Assembly: GCF_000002995.4 (NCBI RefSeq)
Contig: NW_025062475.1
Span: 4,068,528-4,132,527 of the forward strand
Reading direction: 5' to 3'
Source of the DNA: Brugia malayi
Taxonomy: Eukaryota > Nematoda > Chromadorea > Rhabditida > Onchocercidae
Length of the DNA: 64,000 nucleotides
Made by a program: the position numbers and the translations under genes. Positions 1 to 11,880 of this stretch are shown here, piece by piece (the first letter of the stretch is position 1; each line of letters starts with the position of its first letter). The notes beneath the pieces were generated by a model. It saw only the letters and a program-made list of their open reading frames with translations. It made no database searches and was not told the DNA's origin.

Positions 1-2995
1 TCGTCAATGGTTTCAAATTATTGTCACCAAATGTCGCACTGTCAACAAAATGTCCACCTTACTAATTAACAGTTATACTTCTCTCCTCCTCACATTATCA
101 TACTAGTTATCTTTTAAATTGCATATGCATAAATTGATTGACATATGATAGTAAGTGATAATTTTTTTTTTCTGTTCTTGAAATAAATTTGAAAAAAAGA
201 AAAATTAAATTCAAAAAAATTTTTGCAAAAAGAATAGTTTTATTTTAAATCATAGATGGCAAAAAAAAAAGTTTTTGGAAATTTTCATATTAATATTCAA
301 ATTTGAAATAAATACAAATTTTAATGATTTATTAAACAAACTTTGCATTAAAAATTGCTTAATTTTATTAAAAAAAAAAAAAAAATAAACACAAAAAAAA
401 TAAAAAACAAAGGGAATTAAAGAAAAAGAATTGAAAAGATTAAATGCGCTAATTTCATTTGTAATTATTAAACTCAATTCTTTATCGAAGCAAAACAAAA
501 AACAAAAGAAAAATGTAATTCAAAAAAAAAAAAAAATTATTTAGATCAAACTAATCAAACAATTTTGATGCTTCTTTCTAGTCAATTTCATAAGCTAAAA
601 ATAATTAATTAGTGCGGAAGATTTTAAATTTTATCTAGGAAATACGATTGATTAGAATTCGATCCATAATTAATTGATTAATTAATTTGTTAATTAATTC
701 ATTTTTTTATTAATTACTCCCAGTTTTGAGATAACTGCAAGAATATCAGTGATTTTTTTCTTCTTTTAATCATTGTTTAGATAAATTTTCATGTGACCTT
801 TTCCTTTTTTTTCGAGAATTTAGAAAATTTAAATATTATGTGGAATTCAATCGGATTCGATTTAAAAAATCTAAAAAAAAGAAATTTTTTGTTTTTCATT
901 GTAACATTCAAGAAATTGCATAAATTTCTTTGAATTAATATAATTCTAAATGTTGTTTGCTATCTGATCAGAATGCGGTAAAGATTGATTCTACAAAATG
1001 ATAAGTTCTCGAGAGTGAATGATAATAATTTTATTTATCAGCAAATTTAACTATCATTTTTTTCGGATGACAAAAATTATTCCATTTCTTCAAATTGAAA
1101 AAAAAAAGAAAAGAAAAAAACTATTTAGAATAATTAGATTATCGGAATTATTTAATAAATTTAGCAAATTCTTTCATTTCTTTCATTAAGCAAAACTTGA
1201 ATAATTGAAATTAAAGAACTTAAATTCCATTTCTTATTTCATTTCATTTCATTTTTTATGGGATAATTTACGCCAAATAATAATAATAATACGCCATTTA
1301 GCATTTACTTTTATTTCTTAGCTAAATAAGCAAAAAAAAAAAAATATTTGAATAGAATGAATTTTTCATTATTAAATAAAGCTCACATTTAAATGATAGT
1401 TAAAATTAGCCATAATTTTGCTTTAAAAAAATAAAAAAATAAAAAAGAAACGAAAAATATTTTCAAAGAATTTCTAAATTTAATTCTGTTCAATGCAACA
1501 AAATTTATAATCGTTGAATCGTTTTTTTCTCCTTTTTTCTTTTTTTTTTTTATAAAAGCAAATAATGCGACATTTTATTAGTATAACTAAATGCAGAAGA
1601 ACCCATTTTGGAAATAAAATTAAATGATGGAATGCCTTTCAGATTTGATTATTTTTTATAAAAAACAAAATTGTTTTTAGTTTTTTTGAATTTCATTTCA
1701 TTCTTATTTTATTAAATTATGTTTAAGTTTTTTCAATTATTTAATAGTTTTTTTTTGAAATAAATTGTTTTTTTCTTTAATTTGTATAATGAATGAAACA
1801 TCAAAGAAAGTAATAAGAGATGCTCAAATATTATTTATTTTGTTTTAAAATAGTTAAAAAAATTTGTTCTGTTTTTGTTGTGCAAATAAGCAATTTGATG
1901 TGCAAATAAACAGTATGATATGATGCAATTTGTGTTCAACAAGTAATTTGCTATGCTTTTTAAGTGTATATAAAGGTTAAAGAAAAAATATTTAAACTTT
2001 ATTGGTCGGAATGAATTATAGATGAAATTTCAATGATGGAATCATTAATTTTACATAGAAATAAATTTCAAAATTTAATAAACAGAGTTTAAAAAATTGA
2101 TTTATAAGTTGAAAAACCTTTTTTGCAAAATGTTTGAATTATGCATTGAATAAATTGAAAATATAAATATTCATTTAATGAAATGCATTCCAAGAAATTT
2201 CAATTATTTCATTTCGGAGCAGTACAATTTATTAATTCATTTCTGATATATTCATGTGATAAAGTGATAATATCATTGATACTAAAGTGATAATATCATT
2301 GATATCAATGTAATCATCTTTTAAAATAAAAATTTTTAGATTTACTTGATAGTTTATTCAAACGAAAAAAAATCATTTTGATATTTAAAAAAAAGAATTT
2401 CATTTTTTTGTATTTTTAAAAATATTTATTTCACTTTATGATGCACTGAAAAAGACTTTTTATTTTATTTTGTCATAGCGAAATGTAATGTTTAATCAAA
2501 GAATTATATTAATTAATCATTTTTAATTTGATAAAAATATTTAAGAATGAAAGAGTTTTATTATTGAGTAGGGCAAAAGAGAAAAAGTAATGAATTCATT
2601 CTTATTTTTTGTATATTTTAAGCAATTAAATCTAATTTTTAGAAATAGTACTTTAACTTTAATTAGTTAATTAATTTTGATTTTTAATTTAATTAATTTG
2701 TTTTTAATTTAATTAAATGTTTGAATTTTTGAATCTAATGATAGCTCTTCATTTGTTCATTCATTAATCAATAATTATCAATTGAATAATTTTATAATTC
2801 TTAAAAAATTATTGTATTTTAATATTTGCTAAATTATGTCATAGCATTCTTTTAGAATTAATAAATCAAATAGTTTATGTTTTTTTAAATATATTTTTGA
2901 AATAAATTTATAAATTTGTAATTAATATTTGTTTTAAAAAAAAATTTTTTTTATTAGATTGACTGATATGAAAAATTTTTTAAATATTTCCATAG
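1..2995. other. AT-rich intergenic DNA
   Basis: No gene is recognisable. The stretch is dominated by A and T homopolymers. The only organised elements I see are a 23-bp tandem duplication at 2261-2306 (listed separately) and scattered TGATAA/TTATCA motifs. The short open frames here (for example 250-498 on the minus strand) are rich in Phe, Lys and Asn and follow the base composition. Confidence 0.7.
2261..2306. repeat. 23-bp tandem duplication with GATA half-sites
   Basis: Two near-identical 23-bp copies (2261-2283 and 2284-2306) begin AAAGTGATAATATCATTGAT. Each holds a TGATAATATCA inverted repeat, so four GATA-type half-sites lie close together. Confidence 0.7.
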
Positions 2996-3194
2996 GCATT
3001 TCGTGGAATTTAAAAATTATCGAAGCAATTCTTTACACAAACAACAACAAATAAAGTATTTCTCAGAGTTATTAAGTATATTTGATTTCGAAATTGAAAT
3101 GTTAGCAACTGGAATTTTTGTTAGTCTTAGCAATATGAATTACAAAGATATTTTTGTGACTGTAACATGCGGCGCATTCAGTCTGGCGCATTTG
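2996..3194 (+). other. orphan exon-like segment, product not recognised
   Basis: This 199-bp block has clearly higher G+C than its surroundings. It is bounded by a good 3' splice site (TTTCCATAG just before 2996) and a consensus 5' splice site (GTAAGT from 3195). One frame is open throughout: one leading base, then 66 codons starting H-F-V-E-F and ending S-L-A-H-L, so entry phase 2 and exit phase 0. The C-terminal part is hydrophobic and could be a membrane segment. I do not recognise the family and found no convincing partner exon on either side; a weak candidate begins near 3730. It may be an internal exon of an undetected gene or a remnant of one. Confidence 0.3.
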
Positions 3195-3217
3195 GTAAGT
3201 TAATAATTATAAGTGAT

Positions 3218-3260
3218 TGATAACTATCATATCAGTAAAAGTAAGCATTGATAGTTATCA
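3218..3260. repeat. inverted repeat of GATA sites
   Basis: TGATAACTATCA (3218-3229) and its exact reverse complement TGATAGTTATCA (3249-3260) are separated by 19 bases. The outer flanks are also partly complementary (AGTGAT versus ATCACT). It lies just after the exon-like block at 2996-3194 and could be a paired GATA-factor site or a hairpin. Confidence 0.7.
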
Positions 3261-6200
3261 GTATCACTTTCATTTTTTTACTTTTTCTAAAGAAATTTTT
3301 TTTTTTTTTTGAAAATTTTTAATTTATATTTTTACGCTTTTTAAAGAAAATTTTTGAAATTATTTGAATTAACCTATACGTATCATTAATTTATTTGAAT
3401 ATAATTAAAACTTTTACTTTTGAACATAACTAATTCTCGTTGAAATAAACAAAAAAAAAAAAGGTAAAAAGAAAAATTTAACAAATTTTAAGGAAAAAAT
3501 ATGCAATAAATTACGCTGATACATTGATATACGTAAAGAAAAAAAAAAGCGAAAGAAGAATTTTTGTTGGTATTTGTTTATTTCAAATTTAAAAAAGAAA
3601 GAAAATGAGACAGTACGACGGCTTAGATACGATGCAATTAATTTTACTAAAAGTGCACTGAATTTTATTTTCATTTTATTTTGTATGATAATTTCATGAA
3701 AAAAAAAACACAAACATACACAATTACAGGTTCAATGCATCAAATTCAACATTTTTTTTGGAAATATTACTATAAAATTAGTGAGAGTTTTATCATTCAA
3801 AATTATCAATTAATGAAATTATCATTGATTGTTTTACAAGCCTTATTATTTCAAAAAATTTAAGCCTAAGCCTTAAAAGATACAAATATTCAACTAATTA
3901 CTACTATTTAAATTTTAAATGAATAATTTTTGATAAATTTCAAAATTTTAATCAAAAAAATTAATTATTTTGCAACGAATGATTCTATCATAGATTTTAT
4001 ATGAATGAATGAATGCATTTTGTAATGTAAAATTTTTAATTATTTCAAATTGTTTAGTAGTAATGAAATTTTTTAAAGGAAATATTATTGGAGAAGCAAA
4101 AATTTAAAGTTAAATTTATGCAAAAGCAAATGAAAAGAATAATGCAAAAAATGGAATTTATCAAAAGCAAACAATTAATGCAATTGCTGCTAATATTTTT
4201 TTTTTTTTAAATTTGCAAAATTTAAAAATTTGAAAATTTCTCAATGCCATATAAATGTGATCGAGAAAATGCTTCCTTCAATCAAATAATATTTGTATTG
4301 ATTGAACATAAATTTATCAATTATCAATGGCTGACTTATCAGCATTATCAGTGAATTTATTCTCGTTGCAACGATGCAATCTTAGTATCATTGATAGAAT
4401 GACATTTCGAAGAGATAAAATTCAAACAATTCGTTTTTTCTCGTTCTCATATAAATAATAGAATTTACTCAATTGAAAGTTAACAATTTTATTTTCCTTA
4501 AAACAATAATTTATCGATGTGAGAAATAATTATTTTTAATTTTAAACGCTAACTTTATGTATTTGTTTGTTTTGCTATTTTACTTTCTTTTATTTTTAAA
4601 AAAATTTAATTCTTATGATAGAATTGATGGAATTTGAAATTTTAAATTTTAAATTTGCCAAAACTCATTTAACATTCACTTTCTATTACTTTACAGTACT
4701 GTAACGATACTTGCAAAAATATTATGCTATTCAGTTAACAAAAATAAAAAAATTTGTATTAAAAAATTCTGAGCATTTCAAATTGCACAAATTGAAAAAA
4801 AAAAAAAAAGAAAACTGAGAATGAAATAATGAAAATTAAATTTATGGATAATAAAAAAAAAGAAAGAAACGAAATGTTTCATTTTTATTTATTAAAATAA
4901 TTATTAATTACAAATTTCAACGCCTCATAGTGTTATCTGTTTGATTTGCTTTTTTCTTCTTTAAATTTTTATAATTCAATTCATTTTGTTACATTTCTAT
5001 AAAATTTGTCTAATATTTAAATAATTAAAATAACAACAACAAAAAAAAAATTTATTCATTTTAGATTAAAAAGTTTACTTTTATCGAAATGAAAATACTA
5101 TCCAAATAGTATATTTCGAGATTTTCGACCAGTTTATTTTCATTCTCGAAATAATTTATTTCACTGATTGTATTGTGGCGCAATGTGGCATAACTTACTC
5201 TCGATGAATATGTATCAGTGCGCTTACCGTAGTATTTTCAATCATTGTTTAAAAAAAAAAAAATTATAATCAATCGTTAAAATAAATTTTTGATGAAATT
5301 ATCTGCAAAACTTTATCATTTTTTAGCTAAATGTTTTTGTAACAATTCAAAATTCATTCATTTTCAAATTATTAAAGGTACAATTTTAATTAATGATAAT
5401 TACAATATTAATTTATTTAATGACAACATAATCTTATTTTTTCAAATTTTTCAAACTAATAATTTACAAATATTTAAAAATTTTTCATAAAACGATTGAA
5501 ACCTTAAAATGAAAGAAAAAAAAATGAATTAATTTTAACACAAATTGAATAATTAGTAAATGAAATTAGTTTTTGCTAATTTTCAATAACTTTTTTTCAT
5601 TTTATTCTTTGCCTATAGCAAATGTAAATTTTTTTGTAAAATAATTTTACGCTTTCAACAATAGCAAAATAAAAAAAAAAAAATGCTGAAAAATCAAATT
5701 TCTTTAAATGTTCGTTAATTTATGAAAATATTTTAATAACACAGAATACTTATAAAAATTATTTCTAAATTTTTCACAAAAATGAATTTTCTTGAAATTG
5801 AACGCTTAAAAAAAATTATTATTATTTGTGAATAGTTCGATAAGAAAATTAAGTAAACAAAATAATTGTAATAAAATTCGCTTATTTGTATTACAAAAAA
5901 AAGCTAAGGGATAGATTTAAAAAAATAAAAAAACTATTATTATTTGTAATTTTATCATTATATGTTAAATTATATATTTTAATTCAAATTTTTATCAGAT
6001 GTAAAAGTTTAAAAATTGTGATAATTATAATAAAATTGTGAATAGCAAAAAGAAAAGAAAAAAGAAACCAAATAAACAAATAAATATTTGCTAAATTAAT
6101 TTGTCACCGATACATTTATCAAAAAAGATTCACCAATTTTGATTACATTACAATCATTTTCATTTGACAAAATAGAATTGTATTTTGTATTGAAATTTAA

Positions 6201-6698
6201 AATTTTTCCTATCTTTTGCACTTAGTCATCAACAGTGGTTAAATAATTTTGCTAACTTTACAACAAACAATTTCAATTCTATTTGTTTATGAATTCCATC
6301 CACTTTTAACTGTGATATTTTTACAGTTAACAAATATCACAGAGTAAAGAATAGATGATGCTCTACTCTTATCAGTATATTATGATAATAAACTATTAAC
6401 ATAGTTTTGAAGAGAAAAAAAAAAAAAAAAAAAAACAGGAATTTTAGTAAATGAAAAAAAATTCAATCAATCAAACAGTCAAAAATGACATTTTTAAGCT
6501 TTCAAAAAAAAATTTTTTTTTTTTAATTTTTGACTTTTTTTCTTAATTTTAAAAAACAGAAGAACCAGTTGACCAAAAACGGAAAAAATTTCGCTTCTTA
6601 AGAAACGCATTCCACTTTCAGTTATAGTTAGTTAACTGAAATTAATAGTACTTTCTGCTTACATACGATTTTCTTTAAATGAGCTCATTTTCTTGGTT
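3261..6698. other. AT-rich intergenic DNA
   Basis: No supported gene. The short frames at 3414-3713 (-), 3681-3863 (+) and 5290-5490 (+) are low-complexity. A small less AT-rich patch at about 5170-5250 has no convincing open frame with splice signals. Confidence 0.65.
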
Positions 6699-6947
6699 CC
6701 CCGGTTTATCTACCATACCCTAAATTTACCCAATTTTCCCGATTTATCTTCTATACCCTAGATTTACCCAATTTTCCCGGTTTATCTTCTATACCCTAGA
6801 TTTACCCAATTTTCCCGGTTTATCTTCTATGCCCGAAATTTACCCAATTTTCCCGGCTTATCTTCTATACCCTAAATTTACCCAATTTTCCCGGTTTATC
6901 TTCTATGCCCGAAATTTACCCAATTTTCCCGGTTTACTTTTATGCCC
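6699..6947. repeat. 38-bp minisatellite, about 6.5 copies
   Basis: A partial unit (6699-6720) is followed by full units at 6721, 6759, 6797, 6835 and 6873 (38 bp each) and a 37-bp last unit at 6911-6947. The unit reads roughly TTTACCCAATTTTCCCGG then TTTATCTTCTATACCCTA. Variants alternate between ATACCC-TA and ATGCCC-GA endings. It carries strand-asymmetric C triplets, unlike the surrounding DNA. Confidence 0.9.
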
Positions 6948-8535
6948 GAGATATATCCAATTAATTATACCAGTTATTTTCAATTTTTTATTTGAAAATT
7001 CTAAAAATATAAAATCATTAGATAATTTTATTATATTGCCTAGTTTTATTTATTATATAATTATTTTATTTAAGTGTTCCCGAATAATCAGCTATGTATT
7101 TTTAACTTTTTTTTACTTAATTTTTAACTCTATTTATTGTTTTATGTCTTTTCTTTTATGTTTTCATTATTTTCATATTATTTTTATAAAATATTTTTTA
7201 CTATTTAATAAAGTTAAAACTGACTAATTAATAATTAAAATTCTTTTTTCTAAAACTCATCTAATTAAAATTTCAATTATATTTTATACCAAAAGAGTAA
7301 AATTTGCCTGATAAATATTTGATAAAATTTCTTTTTTTAAATTTTACAGAGAAAACAAAAAAAAAAAAAAAATTGAAAATGAAAAAGAATCGTTTTTTTT
7401 GGTTGATAACAAAAAAAAAAAAAATGAAAATTTGCACTCTGTACCTTTTTTTTTAACTTTTCCGCTTCTTATATAAATTAACAATTTGTGAAAAAAGTTT
7501 AAATGATCGACGACTTTTGAATCAAAAAATTCCGAAAACTTTTTCTTTTCTCTTTCTCTTTCCTTTTTTTTTATTCTTTCTTTCTTCTTTTTCACTCCTA
7601 AAATTAAAATTAGTGAATTATTAACTAACATACACACATTTCTGCGTTTAGCGTTTATTTCATAGTTCCAAGCAATTAATACAATTATATTTACATATTT
7701 CTTTAAGTGAAAAAAGAAAAGAAAAAAAAAAGCGAAATGAAAAAGTATTTTAATCAAAGAATGAAAAGGTGGAAGTGAGGAAGAGAAGGAAGAAAGAATT
7801 GTAAAAATTTTAATTAATGGAACTATCATATTTGTATATTTAGGAAACATCGGCCAATTTTTTTTTTTTAAACTGAGACTACGTAATATTACTTTAAATA
7901 TTACTTACAACTAAAAAATGCATTCATTTTAGCGTTACAGAAATTGTATTAAAAAATTTTTAATAATATTTTTTACACATTTTATTACTTTAAATAATAT
8001 AATTGCTAATAGCATTTTAGTGCTTATTGTATTTTTGGTTCTTTTTTTTTCCTTTTTTGAAAAATAAAATTTTATTGTATTACACATTTTATAGTCTTTA
8101 ATGTATTTATTAAAATGATATAGCATACATTTAAATTTATTCATCTATCCTAAGCTTACCATTTCAAGTTAACTTTGCTATATTAATTTTACGAGTAAAA
8201 TTAACTTTTTGAAAAGAAAATAATTTAACACATTTAAATGAAACATTGCTTTGCAATACAAATAATACAAATACGATTTTCTTTTATTTCAAGTTTTTAA
8301 TTGATAAATAAATATTAATTAGCAATAATCTGTTTTACAATGATTTTTATGTTTTCTTCATTAAATTACACTGATTGCAAATAAATTGTGAATTTGAAAA
8401 AGTCTAAGAAAATTTAATCTTTTTCTAATCTTTCGCTAATTAAATACAAAAACTTAATTAGTTGATAAATAAAAAAAGAAGCATTTCAGATTTAAAGAAA
8501 AAAGTTAGTACTGCCATTAGCGCCAAGTTGTAACG
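6948..8535. other. AT-rich intergenic DNA upstream of the first collagen gene
   Basis: No gene is supported. The open frames 6829-7227 (+, starting inside the minisatellite) and 7344-7850 (-, poly-Phe/Lys) look fortuitous. The end of this stretch is the promoter side of the collagen gene that starts at 8536. A possible leader acceptor (AAAAAAGTTAG) ends about 30 bases before that ATG. Confidence 0.6.
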
Positions 8536-9928
8536 ATGGCAGAAAGATTAGTTATAGCACTTGGAATGGCGGCTAGTGCATTTATCATGGGTTTATCAGT
8601 GATTGCTGTGATCTTTCTCTTTAGTAATATCAATGATTTGTACAGTGATGTTATCATTGAAATGACTGACTTTAAGGTATCTTTTAGTTTGTATACTTTC
8701 CCCTTTTTTTAAAAAAAAATTTAGCTAAAATAAAATGAAAGTAATAATATTTCAATTTTTATTCAAAACTACATTACTTTCTTTTCCATATTAAATGTAG
8801 AAAATATACGCATAAAAATAAGTAATTGTTAAAATTAACTACGATTTTGTTTAATTATTTATAACATTAATTCATTTCATTCAATTAAATGATTTAATCT
8901 ATCATAATTTTATTCAAAAAATAAATAATCTTTTAATCTTTTTTTTTTTTTTTTTTTTTTTACAATAGGAAATAGCAGATGATACATGGAGTAAAATTCT
9001 ATCTGTTCGATCAAATGAACTTCATAATGAAAACAAATATGAGCGCAATTTCGAGAGTCTTGTTTTGCGAGCTAAACGACAGTTCCCAGCACATTGTCGT
9101 TAGTTTGTCCTCAAAGAAAAAACAAAAAATAACAAAAAATAGATATTACTAATTCATATTTCTTGAATAGTAAAAGATTCAATATATTTTGAATTCTAAA
9201 TGAAACAAGATAAGAAATATTTAATAATTCAGTGTATTTTTCAGAATGTAGCGCATCGTCTGATCGATGTCCAAAAGGTCCTCCTGGTCCTCAAGGTGAT
9301 CCAGGATTGAAAGGTCTTGATGGAGCAAATGGTGATGATGGACGTCCAGGTGTTAATGGTGTTGCACTTTTGGCTACTTTCCATATTCCTGGTGGTTGTA
9401 TCAATTGTCCAGCAGGACCACCAGGACCACCTGGTGAACCTGGTCTTCCAGGTGGTATTGGTGTACCGGGTGACTGTGCAAAAAGAGGACCAGATGGCAA
9501 ACCTGGACAACCTGGAAAAGCTGGACCACCAGGTATGCCAGGTGATCAAGGACCAGATGGTCCTCCTGGTAAACCTGGTCCACCTGGAAAAGATGGTAAG
9601 CGTGGTGTTGGACCAGTTGGACCAAAAGGTCCTAAAGGACCTCCAGGGCCAGCTGGTGAACCTGGAATAAATGGTGCAGAAGGAAGTGATGGAGAACCTG
9701 GTGAACAGGGACCACAAGGTGCAGCTGGTAAGGATGGAAAATCTGGCAAAGATGGCAAAACTGGAACGGTAATTATTGAAATAATAAATTATAATTATTC
9801 ATATAAAATTAGAAATAACCGATAATAATTTAAAAAAAACATTTCAGCCAGGTAGCACAGGTATGCCAGGACCAGATGCTCATTACTGTCCATGCCCACG
9901 ACATGGAAAATATGCTGCTCGATCATAA
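8536..9928 (+). CDS. cuticle collagen 1
   Basis: Structural protein of the nematode cuticle, secreted by the hypodermis and trimerised through Gly-X-Y helices. Exons: 8536-8676, 8969-9098, 9245-9768, 9848-9928, giving 291 residues. Exon 1 encodes exactly 47 residues with a hydrophobic type II anchor at about 6-29. Exon 2 ends with a subtilisin-type processing site RAKR at about 81-84. Paired cysteines then precede the first Gly-X-Y block ([10 protein letters not shown]). A hydrophobic interruption ([10 protein letters not shown], then GCINC) separates it from a longer Gly-X-Y domain, which ends GPD followed by YCPCP. All introns are GT-AG and frame is kept across every junction. The second collagen gene lies 4.8 kb downstream in the same orientation and a third at 39.4-41.4 kb; all share intron positions. 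Which C. elegans collagen is closest cannot be judged here. Confidence 0.95.
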
Positions 9929-11220
9929 GTTGAAATTATTTGGCAAATATATCACTCTTATCACTCTTCTGTCATTATTGGTGCTACCTTCATGTGATGA
10001 TGATAAAAAAAAATGATAATGATAGTGGCTGTTGGTGTTGATGATGATAACATGATGATAACCTTTGTGATATATCACTAATGCTTTGTTATAGAGAAAA
10101 ATGCCAGACTATATAAAAAATTTTCCTACTTTCATTATCGAAGCATTTCCCAATTAATTAATTACCTGGCAGATTGCTTTTTAGATTGTTCGAAACTATG
10201 ATGATGATAATTGATTATGATTCATCTTGGCATCTGATTTATGCCTGTTGCAAACAAATGAATTTAAATAATTCTTAGTAAAGGATTTGAAATTTTCAGT
10301 TCCTGTTTCCAGAAACGATTGATGACGAGCGTGACTGTGTACCGGAAATTGAAATTTTGCAAATGGAAAAATAAAATGATAGTAAAATTTTATTTTTTAG
10401 CAAACAGAAGAAAAAGAATAATTTACTTTTTGCTCTTTAATCTTTTCCATTACTGATATGTGAGATGAAGTGATACAACTTGTAAAATCAGTAATCATGA
10501 TTATTGATATCTCTCCAGAAATCATATGATTACAGAAAATGATAATAATCATAGTGATTAGCATTTAATTAGCCTAAAGAAAACAAGCTGAAGTGAATCA
10601 GTGACTATTTATCATAAATGGCTATAGCAGTTCTCAACTAGAATAAACTTACATGCAATCTAATACTTGCATGCATGCAAATTGCATGCATATTTCTTGC
10701 AATTAAATATCTTATTTATCGCTTCAGGTGAGTTGGTGATCAGATAAATCAGGTTTAATTATCAGGACTATCACTATCACTAATTAATCTTTCCACTCCT
10801 ACCGGAATGTTTGTATGGAATTTGTGAAATTGAAACAAAAATAAAAATAAAATAAAATAAAAAATTAAAACAAAGCAAGTTTATCAGTGATAGCTTGACA
10901 ATATGTTCTTCGCATAGCATAAAACATTGATAATAGGATTTGAAGATATATTTTTAGAAGATAAGAATAATATATCATGATAACGGGATTTTCTTCTAAA
11001 TTCCGATTGGTCATTAGGAATTTAGTAATTAATGGTCAATGTAAATTGGTCATTTAAATGACCACAGCAATACATTCTTGCAAAATATTTCAAAATTGCA
11101 ACAATATTTACACTTTATTTTTCTAATATTTGCTTTGTAAGCAAAAAAAAATTGAATCAAAACAAATTTAAAATGTACAATGAAATCAATTTTCCTCAGC
11201 TGATATGATATGATCACTGC

Positions 11221-11234
11221 TTATCATATGATAA
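11221..11234. promoter_or_regulatory. palindromic paired GATA site
   Basis: TTATCATATGATAA is a perfect 14-bp palindrome made of two head-to-head TGATAA motifs, about 1.3 kb after the first collagen and 3.5 kb before the second. Binding by a GATA factor is inference from the motif. Confidence 0.45.
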
Positions 11235-11800
11235 TTTTATGATAGTATAAGAATTTATGTCAATAAGCTATTTTTTCTATTTTATTTCAATGTCACAATT
11301 TTGTAATACTTTTTTTCATTTCTTTTTTTTTTTGCAAAAAATTATTTGATAAAATAAAAATTATAAATTATGAAAGGGAATTATGTATTTTTTTTCTTTT
11401 TTGCTGTAATATTAGTAAGAATTATAAAAAAAAAAGTTTTCATTTTGTATTCTATTCTGTTCAGGTAAATTGTTCAGGTAGTGATAGATGGATTTTTCAA
11501 AATTATCTCAAATTTTTTGTATTTTATTCTAAAAATTGAATAATTTAACTTTTATGATAAAATAGAACTTATTTTCCTTTTTCATTTCCTCCTCTTATTT
11601 TAACATTTTCAATTTAAAATTGTGATAAACTTTTATTTGAAATATAGCGATGAACAATGAATGCATTTTTTCTAGGTGATCTAGTGATCTCAACAAATTT
11701 ATATGAATAAAAATATGAAATGCATTTTTATTTTAATTAAATGTTTTCAGTTTTTTAAAAATAATAAATGTGATTTTAATCGTTTAGAGATTATTACTTT

Positions 11801-11880
11801 GTGATAATTATTTATCATAAAGTGAAATTAATCTAATAAAGTGATAATTATTTATCATAAAGTGAAATTGATCTAATAAA
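11801..11880. repeat. 40-bp tandem duplication carrying GATA palindromes
   Basis: Copies 11801-11840 and 11841-11880 differ at a single base. Each contains TGATAATTATTTATCA, an inverted pair of TGATAA sites, followed by AAAGTGAAATT. The near identity suggests a recent duplication or conversion. Confidence 0.85.

Noticed and set aside
3681..3863. Possible partner exon for the island at 2996-3194
   Set aside because: An acceptor exists near 3730, but composition is background-like and phase does not clearly agree with the upstream segment.
6829..7227. 132-residue plus-strand open frame
   Set aside because: Begins inside the 38-bp minisatellite and continues into AT-rich DNA; the frame is a by-product of the repeat.
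7344..7850. 168-residue minus-strand open frame
   Set aside because: Made mostly of Phe, Lys and Ser runs from poly-A/T tracts; no domain, splice or start context.
9241..9758. Several antisense frames across the collagen exons, also at 15607-15986 and 39734-40109
   Set aside because: They mirror the Gly-X-Y codon pattern of the real collagen strand and lack independent gene signals.
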